Below, in pieces: positions 63,160 to 64,000 of a DNA stretch of 64,000 nt. The notes below the pieces were generated by a model. It was given only the letters and a program-made list of their open reading frames with translations. It did not search any database and was not told the origin of the DNA. This DNA is from Nymphaea colorata. Lineage: Eukaryota > Streptophyta > Magnoliopsida > Nymphaeales > Nymphaeaceae. A program made the position numbers and the translations under genes. The stretch's first letter is position 1; every line of letters begins with the position of its first letter. Where the stretch lies: the NCBI RefSeq assembly GCF_008831285.2, contig NC_045149.1, positions 19,917,035-19,981,034 on the forward strand, written 5' to 3'.

Positions 63160-64000
63160 ACAATCAACATATATCTCACATATAGGTGACCTTATACCTA
63201 GCTGGCTATGTGAGACCATAGGGGACATGAAATAAGAAGACAATAGCAACTTAGGGGAGCGGTTAACATGGGTGAGAAGTCATGTGAAAGTGACACTAGA
63301 ACTCATGTTTTTGCGTATAGTTCTAGTTTGAAAAATCAAAACAACCGGAATTACGGCCATCTAGCTCACTAGCCGAACCTGGTTATATGCACAAGCTTCA
63401 GTTCAGTTCAGTCCATGCCAAGTACTCTTAAAAATGGGCCAGGCTAGCCAAACCTGGTTATATGCACAAGCTTCCGTTCATGCCAAGTACTCTTAAAAAT
63501 GAGTAAGGAGCCCCTTGTCTTTTTCTTAAAGGTTGTGCACCATGTACTTAACTAGCTCCCGTTGCCAGCCTAATTCATTTAGTAGGAAAGCCCCTCCTAC
63601 CCCCATCTAATGTCAAGGGGTAGTAGCGTACTGGGCGGTAATGTGGTTCGGCTCCTCTAAAGACTCAGATTTGGAGTGGTCATTGTCATGTCTCAATATG
63701 CTCTACCTCATGTCTCAATATGCTCTACCTTTGGACTGTAAAAAGTTCCAAAGTATGCTCTATGAAAACTTAGGAGGATGGGTTCCACCGAAAATGAAAA
63801 AAAAAAAAAAAGGAGGTTAGGGTGTTCTAGAAATTTTTATAAAGACATATTAACTTTTTCGATCTCTTTTCTATCCTTGTAAAAGAAGTTTCCTTTTTTG
63901 CTTAACTGAGGGTATTTTGGTCATTACATATCCATATGCACATGGGATGTACATGTTACCAATTTTGAGATGCTATTTAGTTTTTCCACTATTCCAACAG
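63160..64000. other. Unique right flank beyond the duplication
   Basis: Sequence to the right of the duplication breakpoint has no counterpart elsewhere in the window. No gene was seen. It holds a two-copy tandem repeat (63,368-63,505) and a 22-bp duplication of CATGTCTCAATATGCTCTAC near 63,688-63,731. Confidence 0.6.
63368..63505. repeat. Tandem repeat of ~75 bp, two copies
   Basis: AACCTGGTTATATGCACAAG and CATGCCAAGTACTCTTAAAA occur twice in the same order, at about 63,377/63,414 and 63,450/63,480. The second copy lacks a TTCAGTTCAG stretch. Confidence 0.8.

Overview
This is nuclear DNA from a flowering plant. The genes carry many GT-AG introns and encode plant-specific families (AIPP2-like PHD protein, PMT-type Golgi methyltransferase, CSLD cellulose-synthase-like protein, plant acetylornithine deacetylase-like M20 peptidase). 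Intergenic DNA is AT-rich and full of microsatellites, MITE-like elements and tRNA-derived fragments. CSLD exons are very GC-rich while the neighbouring genes are not. I cannot name the species.

Layout. 1-7,710 (minus): the 5' part of an AIPP2-like PHD-finger/zinc-knuckle gene that runs off the left edge. 8.2-23.3 kb: about 15 kb with no gene I can support, but with a well-bounded hAT-type MITE, a SINE-like fragment, a dispersed MITE family and a 117-bp AT microsatellite. 23,294-63,159: a direct tandem segmental duplication. Unit 1 is 23,294-42,753 and unit 2 is 42,754-63,159; the breakpoints resolve to a shared 5-base TGCAG. 63.2-64 kb: unique flank with short tandem repeats.

The two units share a collinear backbone: PMT10/11/12-like methyltransferase (+), then CSLD5-like glycosyltransferase (-). 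An intact acetylornithine deacetylase-like gene (-) lies between them in unit 2 only. The units have decayed in a complementary way. Unit 1 keeps PMT (29,147-33,417) and the near-intact CSLD (36,671-40,338) but has a precise gap where the deacetylase gene would be. Unit 2 keeps the deacetylase (48,451-53,477), but its PMT lost 4,184 bp and its CSLD is a pseudogene. The simplest reading is duplication of a three-gene block followed by reciprocal loss back to one copy of each gene; insertion of the deacetylase into unit 2 is the alternative.

Functionally, PMT and CSLD are both predicted Golgi membrane enzymes of wall polysaccharide synthesis, the M20 enzyme belongs to arginine/ornithine metabolism, and the PHD protein is a predicted chromatin reader. 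Nothing in the sequence shows that they work together. Two otherwise good reading frames (PHD gene at 4,067-4,073, CSLD N-terminus at 40,411-40,414) each break at a homopolymer by one base, which may be real or a consensus error.
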